DNA of 38,039 nt from Phaeoceros laevis (lineage: Eukaryota; Anthocerotophyta; Anthocerotopsida; Notothyladales). The DNA lies in assembly GCA_049999765.1 (NCBI GenBank), contig JBNGIQ010009253.1, forward strand, positions 1-38,039, in the 5' to 3' direction. Positions 9,114 to 21,876 of this stretch are shown one piece after another; within the stretch, counting starts at the first letter, position 1, and each line of letters opens with the position of its first letter. Position numbers and translations under genes: made by a program. The notes under the pieces are model-generated. The model had not been told where the DNA came from. It saw only the letters and a list, made by a program, of their open reading frames with translations, and ran no database searches.

Positions 9114-12100
9114 GGTCTTTGAAGGACAATCCTAGTATCAAAACGTTGGTGATAGATGGTTGGGAAGACTTGGACGATGACATGTTCAAGGATTTGATGG
9201 AATCCTTGCAAGTTAACACCAACCTCGAGAAGATTTCTTTAGAGGCCACATCGTGGAAAAGGGAAGGCAAGGAGGCAACCCTTCAACAGGCTCTGCGCGG
9301 AAACAAACGGCAAGTGGCATATGTGAAACTCCTTCATCAACAAGGTGACCTCAAACCCACAAATCCCAAGGCCGGGCGGCTTTTCCTCTGTGGCTCCCCT
9401 TTCGCGGGTAAGACAACTCTGAAAAACAGCATGATCCCATCGTGGTCAACATCAATGCTGCAGCCAGCCGGGTGTGGGAAATTTTGTGGAGGGCTTGGAG
9501 TTGACCGTTTGCCATGGGTTGCGTTAAAGAGAACCCAAGGCATTGAGATCCAAATGCTGCGAGACGACGACAAAATGCAAGTGAGCATTTGGGACCTGGC
9601 AGGACAGGACAAGTTTCCGGGTCTTCAGAGTATCCTGTTTCCCAGCATCAGCCAAGCTTGCGTCTTCTTCTTTGTGTTTAGCTTGTATGACCGTACAACA
9701 CACAAGTTCAAGCGCAAGAAGACCTTGGATGATGAATTCGAGCACTGGCTGCGGTTCATAGCATCCAACTAGGGCAAAGATAGTCATGTTTTGCCCCAGG
9801 TGTTTGTGATTTTGACCCACTTGGATAAGATGCCTCCAGGTACAGACGACGCCGAGATTGTAGCATGGGCTATGCCAACAATCACGCAAGCTAGGGAGCG
9901 CTTTCACGGGTTCCTAGAAATCTCAAATGATGTTTTTGCTTTCAAGGCCTCCTCTCCAACCGGTTACACCTTTGCTCGATTCAGTTTTTGAACTATTTGA
10001 AAACCTTCTTTCCCAAAAGTTGAGACTTGTGCCTGGACCATGCACTCGCATGAACATTGTCTTGGCGCAATGGAAGTTACAGCATTCCTCCTGGCCCCTT
10101 ATGCGGTTACAAGCATTCCATGACCTTTGTTTCCAAGAGGTAAGAGAGCTTCAGAAATTCCAAGAGCAAGATGAAGCTGCCTCCAATATCTTGGAGGCAA
10201 TAGCTTCCTACTTGCATGATGTTGGTACCATCATGTTTTTCAAGATTTCAGGAATTATGGTTATAGATCCCGATTGGGTGAGTCACATCTTTTTGGGTAG
10301 TCTTATTAAGTACGAACCCAGAAAACATGGTGATTCATCTAGCATGATGTCTTCAAGTGCAAATGGTTTTGTCACCAAACCTGCGCTCCAAGCTACTCTC
10401 CGGCGGTTTTTGAAGGGCAAAAAACATCAAGGCTTTGAAGGAAAAGACTTGATAGCTTTGATGCTAGAGTTAAAGCTGTGCTACGAGGAGGAAGTGCCTG
10501 GTGCATTAGGTGTCATCCGCTATTTTGTTCCTCATACGTTGGACGATGCAAATGGCAATGCCCTAAACGGCATGCGGCAATTGGTATGGCCTCTACCTCT
10601 ACAAAACCTTGAGTCAAACTTCATACATGTGGGACGACGATTGCAATGCAACAATCAGCTGCGGACCTATTTGGATCCTGCCTTCTTCCCCCGATTCCAG
10701 GTATGCACATTCATGAGAAGACCCAAGTTACCCATCTAGTTCTGTGTGTGTCAACATTAAAATTGTGTAAGCATAGAGTTCATGACCACGTCTTACACAT
10801 GCCTGACTTGCATCATCCAGGTTACACTCCGGGATACATTGTTCGCGAAAAGGCCTGAGATGCAGGCTCAACACTACACAAACCAACTCAACCTCATAAC
10901 TTTCCATATTGATGGTATGGAAGTACTCATAGAAATTCCAGGAGATGTTGACCAAGATTTCATTGACATCCTAGTAAGATCAAGGAAGACGCCAGAACAA
11001 ACTAGGGCCTTCATTTTGGCACATGTGGTGGATGAGATGCGATCCTTCTGTGCTTCCACGGATGGAAGCCGAGGAGTTGAGCTTGTTGAAGGCATCATCA
11101 GACCTGAGTGTGTGAGCCGTCTCACCTTATGTGTGCACAGGCGGGGTCAAGCAGTGCTAAAACAGGACCTCATACAGCGCCTTCTAGGGAAAGAGATTAT
11201 GAACAATGACTGTGGTGGGATATTCACACCCTTAGATTCCAAAGACTACTATCACACGTGGGATCAGGTAGCTGAAGCTGGGCTAGACGGTGCTTTTGCA
11301 AAGGCCTATGATCTTCTAGATCTTGAAGATTTTTTGGAAGTACTGCACAAGAACGAAAGGATTGTGCAGCAGCAATTGATCTCTGTTGAGGAAGCTGCAA
11401 GGGTGGTGTCTTCTACAAACCATGGTGAGGATCACTTGCAGGAGATGACAATGGTCCACCATAACCATTCCCGTCCAACATATGTTCACACAATGTCCGA
11501 CATGGGTCCCAGTCACAGGACGTCATACAATTATCAACTCCACCAACTTTACCAGGACAACCTGGATATGAAGCAATACAACCTGGATATGAAACAAGAC
11601 TTGTGCAAGATGGACAAAAAGCTCGATGTCATCATGTCTATGAAAGAGCAGATGCTCCAGACACAGAAAGTAATTACCTCGTTGCAAGAGCAGACCCTGG
11701 TCGCCGTGTCATCCAAGATGGATGAAATCATGAACTTCTCAGCAGAGTTGGTGACATCTCAGGTGCCTAGACGACCGTACTTTACAACTCATGACGTTGG
11801 CAAGCTGCACATGTTGGTTGCGGGCATGCACATGAGCAAGGCATTGATGTTGCATTTCATGTGCGAAGACATCAACGGAGCCCACTTGGTGGAAGGTCAG
11901 GTTGGGCCTTGAGCTTAGTGTGGTGGATGCCAAGTGGAAGTGGATTCAGCCCATTCCAGTACAATCTGCGAGAATGCTGGTGTTGCTGGTAAAGGCAGGC
12001 TTGCACGTGGCTGCAGGGATAGGAAGCGCCATTCCCGATTTTGCAGAGTGGACTGGGGCAGTTCCTCTCAATGCAGCTGCGCTAGCCGGAGAAACCCTAC

Positions 12101-12336
12101 TGAGCAATATCAACTCACAGGTTGTGGGATCATCGGTGGAACAAAGAAAGTGTATGGAGGAAGCTTGGGTGTGCTTGAAAGAGGAGCTGAAGCCGCATCT
12201 GGTGCCGGGTCAGATGGGAACGCTGTTTCAGCTGTACAAAGTGCAGTTCGTAGGGGGGCCTCACCGAGGAGTAGGTTGGGTGTGCAAGAAGTGCTTGGAC
12301 AGGGGGAGCCGCAAGGGCACTCTCTATGCCCTCTGA

Positions 12337-13997
12337 GGACGTCAAGAATATGCTGAAACTGGAACCAGCAACAACATAGTGCTGAGATAATAGTGATGTT
12401 TGTCCCAGCCGAGGAAGCAAGTGCAGTTTTCCATTATCACAACCTTCATCCAGTCCGTGCAGCAGGGCAGGTTGAGTCCCACCTAGTTATTCCTACACAA
12501 GTTAAATCGACCCAATTGCTTGTTGCGCATTCAACAGTTTCATCATTGAGGTTCTATAAGTGGTCCTGAAGGTCTAGCATAGGTAATTAGTGCACTTCTA
12601 ACCTCTCATGACCAGCTTTCAATCGTTCATTGTGGATTTCCCAAAGGTCGCTTCTCAGGTGTGTTCTCTGTTTGTGCACAGCCCTGAATAAGCGAGGCAG
12701 ACAACGTATATGAAGAATTTCAGCTGGCTGCACTTGCTGACGTGCACTGTAAGCACCAAAACTCCATAGAAATGCCCTAGCTTTGCAGTTTCAGTTTTTT
12801 GACAATAGCCTGACTTCCATTTTCCACTGCTGCCTGGTGCTGCTGCTCATTTGTTGCAGACTTTCCTTTAGTCTAAGCTGATTTGAGCTCTAGAGGTGGG
12901 GCGTAGCAAATACAGATGTGTTCATGTCTATGGTTCTACATACTAGTCCATGTTGCTCTCTCATACCACGAACCTCTAGTTGTGCTTCAGAAACCTGGGC
13001 CTCTTTGTCCGCCACCACAAGGTGGAATTTGCTGTTCTCCTCATCTGCTAAACTCAAACTGCTGCTCTGTTGAAAACATCTACATGCGTAAACTTTCAAT
13101 TATGTGTTTGGCTTTCTGTAGACGTACGTTCTCATCTTGTGTTTTGGCCTTGTTCAACACCTTGGTCACTACAGTCATCTGTTTTTTGTGACTTACTAGC
13201 TATCCTAACTGTCCTTTTTCATCAACACCAGAATCCTGATCGTTTTGGTGACACCTTCCCTTATCCTTTCTTCAAGAGGTCACATGTTTCAACGTTGTAG
13301 CTCACGTATCACTTGCTCTTTGCGTGCCGCCATGTGACAGGGCTACAGGGCGACGATGTTGTCCACAGTGCTTGTTTTCTGCTGATGGCGCAAGTGAAAT
13401 CTTTCTATGTTTATATTCATCCCCGATAAGCATGATGTAGAGCGGGAGCGAGGTTCATGGGCTGGGTCTGGCTGCGCCTCTGGCACTGGCACTTGCATCA
13501 GGGCTCTGTCCTCACCTTTCCTGTTTTCTAATTGCAAGTCACCGAACGCCATTTTCCATTCTCCAGCAGACTACGTCGACGTGCCCGCTGTTGTTCTTTC
13601 CAGGATAGCATTGATATGTATGGACCTCGAAGCCAGACAGATGAAGGGGAGAGAATCTGAATGCAGTGATAATTTCGGAACAGTTTCAAGCTTGAAGATC
13701 ATGATCACTTCTGCTGCCATCAAAGGGAAGGTCATCAAGCCCTGACCGAAGTTGCAAGTCCCATCAACACTCGTGGCCAATGCAACTTCGAATTCCAGCG
13801 TGCCACCTTCATGCATCCTATAGAAATATCTGTGAACAGCATGTTGGCCAACTTTGATTACGTCCCTCGTAATGGCCTGGCCCCAGCCTGAACATGGATT
13901 GATATTGTTCATTAGCCTTCAAAGCTTGTGAAGGTTCTTATCCTTTCAAACGATGTGCTCTGAGCTCTGACAACCTCCTTTTGATAAAGTCAAACCA
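12337..13997. other. Intergenic, 1.7 kb
   Basis: No supported gene. Several short ORFs overlap on both strands without a recognisable domain. The last part probably contains the promoter or 5' leader of the membrane-protein gene. Confidence 0.4.
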
Positions 13998-14180
13998 ATG
14001 GGACAGGCGCCAGCAGATGCGCCTCGCTCCTCATCCACGGCCTGGCTCCGAAGACCAAGTCGTCTTCTTCATATCCAAAAACATGTCATCACCAAGCTAG
14101 TGAAGGGTAGCCTCACTCACACTCTGACACACTGGATTGGTTCATTGTTTCGTCCATCTGCAGGTCTGAATCATCAGGCA

Positions 14181-15194
14181 ATGGGAGAGGGTGGAGCAGC
14201 AGCAGCAGAGATGGTAGGCAACGAAGCTGCTCAAGCCCTCAAGGGCGAGCCTGGCCATGGCCATCCAGGCTCGGATTTGTTCCCCCACCTGGACGCCCTG
14301 GTGCCCTGCGACATCACCACATGGGGAGTAGTCCGGGAATCCTACAGGCTCATCTCCCAGCACCTCAACCAGTTCGAGCTCGCCGTGCTCTTCCTCACCC
14401 TGCAATTGGCTCTGGGCTTCTGGTTCCAATTCAAGCAGGTGTACGTGCCCGGGAGTCTCGTGCTGATGCTCTTGTGCCTGGTTGAAGTAGGGTTTGCCGC
14501 GGCCGTGGTGAGAGTGTACCTCAAGGAGCGGGCTGCGGGGTATCACAACACCAGCGAGGCCCGCAAAGAGGGTGCCTGGCGGTGCCTATGGACCAAGGTA
14601 GTCACCGTGCTTGTGGGCGCGGTGATGGCTGTGGTGGTGGGTTTCGTTGTGTACATCAAAATACAGTCCGGGAGCCTCAGGATCGATGCCGCGTTTCTGT
14701 TGGTCTTGACGGGGCCGGTAGAGCAAGCCGTGGCCAGGACTGTGTGGGTCGACGCCGCGCTTCAGTTGGTCTTTGCGGGTGTGCCGGTGGAGCAAGCCGT
14801 GGCCACGACTGCGCGGGTCGATGCCGCGCTTCTGTTGGTCTTGGCGGGTGCCGCCTGGATCAGCGCTTTGTTCGTTGTGGCTCTCCCTGCTGCAATTCTC
14901 AGCACAGCGAGTGGGTTCAAGGCTCTGAAGCAGAGCTTCAGCCTCACTCGAGGGCACAGAATGCGCTGCTGGGCTTTGTATGTCGCCATTGTTGCGCTGG
15001 GCTCTGTGACTGCGGCACCGCTTTGGCTGGCGCAGGATTCCGTAACGAAGCGTGTCCGGGTCATCCTTGCTGTTGTATCCTTTTTTGGGCAGTGGCTCGT
15101 CAGCCTCATCTGGTATCTCGTCCGCAATGTCCTCTACTTGAAACTCAGAGCGCAGCACAAGGTACCTCAAGCTCCTAGGGTTCTCCAGACGTAG
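14181..15194 (+). CDS. Plant multi-pass membrane protein of unknown function
   Basis: From the Met at 14181 the product has 337 residues. The open frame extends upstream to a Met at 13998 (398 residues), but TCTGCAG just before 14165 could be a 3' splice site or the sequence may be leader. The N-terminal half starts with a cytosolic-looking segment (VVRESYRLISQHLNQFELAV). About six hydrophobic segments follow. The block GFKALKQSFSLTRGHRMRCW precedes the last membrane pair. The layout resembles plant-specific multi-pass membrane proteins of the Arabidopsis At4g19950/At5g44860 kind, whose role is unknown. A 22-23 residue tandem repeat lies in the middle. No intron is needed. The coding call is likely and the family assignment moderate. 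Confidence 0.6.
   Translation: MGEGGAAAAEMVGNEAAQALKGEPGHGHPGSDLFPHLDALVPCDITTWGVVRESYRLISQHLNQFELAVLFLTLQLALGFWFQFKQVYVPGSLVLMLLCLVEVGFAAAVVRVYLKERAAGYHNTSEARKEGAWRCLWTKVVTVLVGAVMAVVVGFVVYIKIQSGSLRIDAAFLLVLTGPVEQAVARTVWVDAALQLVFAGVPVEQAVATTARVDAALLLVLAGAAWISALFVVALPAAILSTASGFKALKQSFSLTRGHRMRCWALYVAIVALGSVTAAPLWLAQDSVTKRVRVILAVVSFFGQWLVSLIWYLVRNVLYLKLRAQHKVPQAPRVLQT
14682..14853 (+). repeat. In-frame 66/69-bp tandem repeat in membrane protein gene
   Basis: Units begin at 14682 (66 bp), 14748 (69 bp) and 14817 (partial). They encode IDAAFLLVLTGPVEQAVART, VDAALQLVFAGVPVEQAVAT and VDAALLLVLAG. Each unit is a hydrophobic stretch plus an EQAVA turn, so copy number would change the membrane topology. 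Confidence 0.9.
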
Positions 15195-17072
15195 GCTGGC
15201 TGGCATTAGGTCCCGTCAAGCATATCCATTTTTTGCTTTTGCAAGCCAGGAATATTTGGCCGCCCCTCAGATTTTCCCCAAATCCTGTGCCAACTACGAA
15301 TTGGGGCAGGAACAAGGATTACGAGGGCTGCAGCTACCCCACTGGCAGATGCTACCCCTGTCAACCTCGCTCGTTTGAAGAAACGAAGGCATATGGGGAG
15401 GCAATTTGCAAGTAGAGCTGTATGAAAGTGCACTTGCGTAGAAAGATGCTAGCCTGTGCAAATTATTCACCTGTAAAAGTAGAACATGCCTTCCTAGAGA
15501 CTGCAAAGGGCATAAGAAGAAGAGTCCGATGACGTTAGGAAGTTCGGAGATTCGTAACTTCCTAATAAAGGCAGAAACAAATTTCGATAAACTTGGTATT
15601 TGAGAAATGCAGAAATGGAAAGAAAAAGAGGGTCTGATGGGCCCGACGTTCTGAGAATGGAAAAGTTGCTTTCCGTATTCGCTGCGACCGGAAGCTTCCT
15701 GCTAGCAGGAAGCTTCCCTTCGCAGAACGTCGGGCCAAAGTCACGCTGGCGTACGGCAGGCGTGACACAATCAGGCGTCACTATTGGTAGGTAGGAAAGC
15801 CTAAGTCGCTGAGTAGGCTCGGTTGATAAGCAGAACGAGGCACGGACCGACACGATAGGCGTGGGCCAGGTGGCCCCTGCGTACGGTCGATTCCTGGGCC
15901 CCGAAATTCCAGAATCCAGGCCTCCCGAAATACACTTGTACAACGCTCGAGGGACGTACCGTACAAGGTGCGTACTGTTCGTCCCAGCAAAGCTTTAGGT
16001 CAGCGCGTCGTGCAAGCCCCAGTAAATCACACTTATCATAACCCTACACTGCTTATTAGCAAGAAGTCTCTCTGTCGCGGGCCGCGGCCGGCTTCTAGCG
16101 TGCCCGCGGTCTTCATTAGCGTTATGATCAAGGTTCCGTGGGGTGCATGGGACCAGAGGTCGCCCGTGGTGGGTGGCGCGTTTCCTCCGCCTCCGGCGAG
16201 TCAAATCAGAAAAACCCATCGCCGCTACCGACGACGACGGGCTCTCTCTCCTCCCAAGCCTTTCTATGGATGGCGATCTCGAGGGGAGCGGCATTTGCGT
16301 GCCCAAAAAAATCTGAGCCAATCCCCCGGTTCCGAGCCTCCTCTTGCTTGCCTGCCCTCCTGCCTGCCTACCAGCAAGTAAGTGCCTTGCCAGCCACGGC
16401 TGCACGCATGCGCAATTGTGGTGCGGATAGCTGCCATTGCTTGCGGTGCCGCCAGCGTAACACCTACGAACACCTACACCTGCTCCCTCTTCCAGCTGCT
16501 CCCGTGTGCTTTGTGTGCGGCGCCCCGCTGATGATGCGGAAGAACGCTCAGAGCGGAAGTTTCTTTTGTCCTTTACGGAGCTTCCGAGGCTCTGAGCTGC
16601 TGCTGCCGCCGCCCTGTTCTAGTTGCTCTTTGTCGGAACCCCGAGTCTCGGACCAGGATTCATGATCCCCTGCGTTCCTCGCCGCGAGGAGGAAGCAATT
16701 TGGAGATGTTCTCGGGAGGGAGGAATTGTGCTAGGGCTGCTAGAATTGCAAGGCCGGTGGACATGTAAGTGTGAGCTCGATTGGAATTGTCGAGAGTTCG
16801 GCCGAGCGGGTGCCTGGCTACCGGCGGTGATCCCTCTGGCGGGCCTCTCTTTTCTGCGTGGTTTTCTCTTTGCTGCGAGCAGGGCATTCTCTGAGAACAG
16901 GCGTGTTCCGGTTCTGAGATGAGTTCTGGAGAGGTGGTTTGCGGCTGTGTAGTCTGGAAATGATCTGACGTATGGGCTTGTGTGAGCAGGAGCTTGAAAA
17001 TGCGCGTTCTTGTCGGATTAGTCACGCGTCTTGGAACTCAGGATCTGCCGCCGGAGAGTTGAGTGCAGCAAT
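15195..17072. other. Intergenic, 1.9 kb, with hairpin at 15639-15736
   Basis: No supported coding gene. The right part (16140-17070) is GC-rich with C/T-rich runs and probably holds the promoter and 5' UTR of the phytocyanin-kinase gene. The inverted repeat at 15639-15736 is listed separately. Confidence 0.4.
15639..15736. repeat. Nested inverted repeat with 28-bp perfect palindrome
   Basis: GGCCCGACGTTCTG (from 15640) is mirrored by CAGAACGTCGGGCC (15723-15736). Between them, 15690-15717 is a perfect 28-bp palindrome centred on CTGCTAGCAG and flanked by GGAAGCTTCC arms. The left arm holds about 31 extra bases that the right arm lacks. It could be a foldback or MITE remnant. Confidence 0.8.
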
Positions 17073-19470
17073 ATGGCTGCTCGCTCGAGGAGAGGGTTAA
17101 AGGCATTCAGCACTGCTGGAACCCTATTTCTAGCAGGGCTTGTGCGAGCAAGTTTGCTCCTTGTTGTCACTGAGGGAAAAGATTTTTTAGTAGGTGAGAA
17201 GTATCACTGGCAGGCACCGCCCCCGAATGACAGCAAGTTTTATCAGGAGTGGGCGGACAAAGTTTCTCCAATCACCGTTGGAGACTCGATAAGTAAGCTG
17301 CTACCTGCCAGAAGAATGTTGAACTTTTGAGGAGATGCATCTGAAGTCGCCGTTTCTTTGACCCTGGGACGACTATGGTGTGACTGATGGGAAGGGATGT
17401 TGGTCATTTTGCGTGCAGCCTTTGTCTTGGATTCACAATACTCGGTGTACATGGTCAACGAGACAGGCTTCAGAGCATGTAACAGCAGCCAGGGTATGGA
17501 GCTGTCACATGGTATGCCCACCTCTCTGCCCTTCCAAAGGGCTGGGGATGCCTACTTCATCGATGGCTCCCACTGCTCGCTAGGGATGCTTTTTCATTTG
17601 CTGGTGAATCCACTTCCTGTTCATCCAGAGTCGGATGCAACTGCACCTGTGAAGACACACAGAGGTGTGATAGATCCATCTAGATACGTGTCCACGAGTG
17701 TCATTGCAGGTACTCGACGAACTGGTCACCTCAAATCCATCTCAAAAGCACTCACATGCACTGCTGAAATTGTCGCACTTGTGTGTCTGCTTCCGGCTAA
17801 CAAGTTTGTGGTTGTGTTGCCTTGCAGCTTTAGCAGCTGCTGCTGGAATTGGGATTCTATGTATACTGGGTGGGTTTATCTGGTGTGCCTTCTACAGAAA
17901 TCCCAGTAATGACCTTGAGGCTTCTCATTCGTCGGACAAGTATGATATGAGTCTTGCCACCTCTCAGTGTATGATGAAATCACCTCCCATGTTTAGTGCC
18001 AGGGAGACGGATCACAGGATATTGCTGTCAGCATCACAACGGTTCAGGAGGTTCACAGCTGTTGAGGTTCAGAACCCTTTGTATGTTACCACAATGGCTG
18101 CAAGAACGTTCTCTTTCCAGGAGTTGAATGATGCAACCATGGGGTTTGCAAGGGAGTTTTTGCTAGGGGAAGATGCTAATGGAAAGGTATACAGGGCTAA
18201 TTTGTACATGGAAAAGTGGCAGACGATGAGAGAAGTTGCACTTAAGAAGCCTGCATCTAAGAAAATGAATGACCTGCATATGCTAAGTGTGCTGGCGAAT
18301 GCTATTCATAGGAATGTGGTTCAGTTGCTCGGGTACTGTTCTGAACATGAAGGGTCGACTCCAATATTGGTATATGAGTTTGTTTCAAGAGGCTCGTTGT
18401 CAAATCACTTGTTTGATCACAGACTCAAAAGCACATCTCACAACGGCATAGAGATGTCCGACGATCATCAACAGTTCCTAGGTACGGGAACACTTCTGCT
18501 CTTCAGTGTGCCTCTACTCGGTAAATGTCACATGACGCAAATTGATTGTAGCCAGCTGACGTAAATGTGTGTCATCGTCTTTTCAGACTGGAGCACGAGG
18601 TTACAAATTGCTATTGACACTGCTAGGGGTTTGGACTACTTGCATACCTCAGCCCATCCTGCTCCTATATTCCACGGAGCTGTGACTGCAGACAATATTT
18701 TGATAGACGAAGGTTTTCATGCCAAAGTGGCAAATTTTGGGTTAACGGGATTATTTCCTGAGTCAGCAGCAAGAGGTAGGTATTGTCCTGTTGAGAATGT
18801 GTTTTCACATGTTCCTTGATACTCCCTCTGCACAACGCTCAGGTGCTTAATCTGCCGCTTGTGCAGAAACTATTGGTTATGCAGAGCCCTATTTGGAAGG
18901 CAGAGTTACAGACAAATCAGATGTATACAGCTTCGGAGTACTTCTGATTACACTGCTAACCTCTCAAAGGCCGTGTCAACAACCATGGTGTGAAGGCAAT
19001 GGGAACTTTGTGGACCCTTTCCTAACACTCCTCAGGGACTCTACTCTGGATCTCATCTTGGATCCTGAGCTTACAGGATCCGAGACTGCGGAGGCAATCA
19101 AGGAAATGAAGACTGTTGCCAAGGTTTGTCTCATATTTGTTTTGCAATCTCTTGTCAGGTGTTGTCATCTTTCCGACTATTAGAGTTTGACACCATTCAT
19201 CGCAACTTGGACTTTGTGCTCCAGATTGCCGCTGCTTGCCTGGTCAGGAGTATGGAGAGGCCTTCGATGAGGGACGTGCTATTTTTGCTGGAAAATGTCA
19301 GAATTGACCGGAGTCAGAGAATATCAGAATCTACTCCAAGTTTCTATAGTCTCGACAAACGACCAAACCCTACGGGACAAAGCAGCACGGCCTCCTACCT
19401 CGCATCTTGGACCGAGTACGCAGGTTCGATTTCTCAAGACCCCAGGGGACAGAGTTCTAGCACCGCGTGA
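17073..19470 (+). CDS. Phytocyanin-domain receptor-like pseudokinase
   Basis: Six exons fit GT-AG signals and phase: 17073-17292, 17419-17709, 17828-18481, 18587-18775, 18867-19123 and 19225-19470. They give 618 residues. The order is signal peptide (about 1-33), phytocyanin domain (about 38-136), linker, transmembrane segment (about 171-193) and kinase-like domain (about 265-560). The phytocyanin keeps the disulfide cysteines (C94, C126) but lacks the first copper His (Tyr/Ser at 81-82) and the Cys ligand (YFID where plantacyanin has YFIC), as in early-nodulin-like proteins. The kinase keeps the VAIK-type Lys (K310) and APE-like EPY, but HRD is HGA (418-420), DFG is NFG (438-440) and the Gly loop is degenerate (GEDANG). 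It probably signals as a scaffold. A related receptor lies at 29615-32320. Confidence 0.85.
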
Positions 19471-20365
19471 AATTGAACCACCGAGTATTCAACTGTACAG
19501 CACTCGGCTCAGTCACGCGGAGCTCGGAACCTCTCCATACGCCTCCTTGTATCACTAAGTTGTGCTTCGGCAGTCTGTGTAAAACAGTTTTGTACGATAA
19601 CCGCTCTCTCCCCCGTTGCCTATTTCTGACTGGGTCAGCTCACTTGTACTGCCGTGTGCACACCAAGGTTTGTGGAAACGTCTTACGCGTTCCCTTAATC
19701 ACGTTTTTTGGGAGTGAGTAGCGCATAAAATGTTTCAGACGAACGTCCACACTTTAGAGTTTAGGGTTTTCTCCCAAACCCTGAAACATCCTAAACGTTT
19801 GAAGGCATGCCATAAACGTCATGGGATGGAAGAGATGCGTCAAACTGCTGCAACTCATGAGCTGGAAATCTGCAAACACCTAATTTGGGATAGGATTGAC
19901 TTGGTAGCTTGCAATGATATGAGCGCCGGCTCCTTATTTGAGGCGCTGCGCTCTGCAGGAGTCGTCGGCCATGCCGCATCGATGTTACTCGGGATTAGAA
20001 CCGTTACTAGCTTTTTTGGGAATACATTAAAATCGAAAAATAGACCCAAACCCTACTCATAGCGCCAGGAGTAGGATACCGTATCGCGCGTCCGTAAGTA
20101 ACGCATAAGTTGTGAGTTACCCAGAAGCCATGGTGCACACTGCACAGATCAGGCAGTTTTTCCGGTGAACTTGATGTGTACAAAATATTTTTGCAAGTCG
20201 CTCGATGATGATATTGTCTGACTTCCGAGGTTCACCGGCTCATCGGGAAGACTATCAACACACACAGGGTCGACGATTTTCTTCCAAAGATGACGCTCTC
20301 CCAAACCGTATGCTACAAACCGTTACATATGACCAAAATTGTTCTTTGCCGGCAAGGAATTGACC
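19471..20365. other. Intergenic between convergent genes
   Basis: No supported gene lies between the 3' ends of the pseudokinase gene (+) and DIM1 (-). TTTAGGGTTTTCTCCCAAACCCT near 19760 forms a small inverted telo-box-like motif. A 110-residue ORF on the plus strand (19730-20062) has no recognisable domain. Confidence 0.4.

Positions 20366-21876
<1,511 letters not shown>

Larger units (their letters stand above)
7927..12336 (+). pseudogene. LRR-Roc-COR (ROCO-like) protein gene, broken
   Basis: The N-terminal part (7927-9360) holds leucine-rich repeats of the ribonuclease-inhibitor type. A Roc GTPase follows, with P-loop GSPFAGKTT at 9392-9418, WDLAGQ at about 9590 and THLDK near 9815. A COR-like region follows, then a coiled-coil-rich tail (about 11540-11760). 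One intron is clear: 10700-10820, CAG|GTATGC to CCAG|GTT, phase 0. ROCO proteins are large GTPases whose Roc-COR unit dimerises. The frame is broken by a 28-bp duplication at 8927-8982 that creates a TGA, an in-frame TAG at 9770-9772, a +1 shift near 9965 and a +1 shift near 11907. Past each break the same protein continues. I see no kinase domain. A pseudogene is most likely, and uncorrected assembly errors are the alternative. The upstream in-frame ATG at 7879 is less likely as a start. Confidence 0.8.

Noticed and set aside
9773-9991. Separate small gene after the TAG at 9770
   Set aside because: The frame and similarity simply continue the Roc domain (VFVILTHLDK), so this is the same broken gene.
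14586-15206. Minus-strand 206-codon and plus-strand 198-codon ORFs over the membrane-protein gene
   Set aside because: Both overlap the repeat-bearing membrane-protein frame, have no domain, and are Arg/His- or Cys-rich in the way shadow frames usually are.
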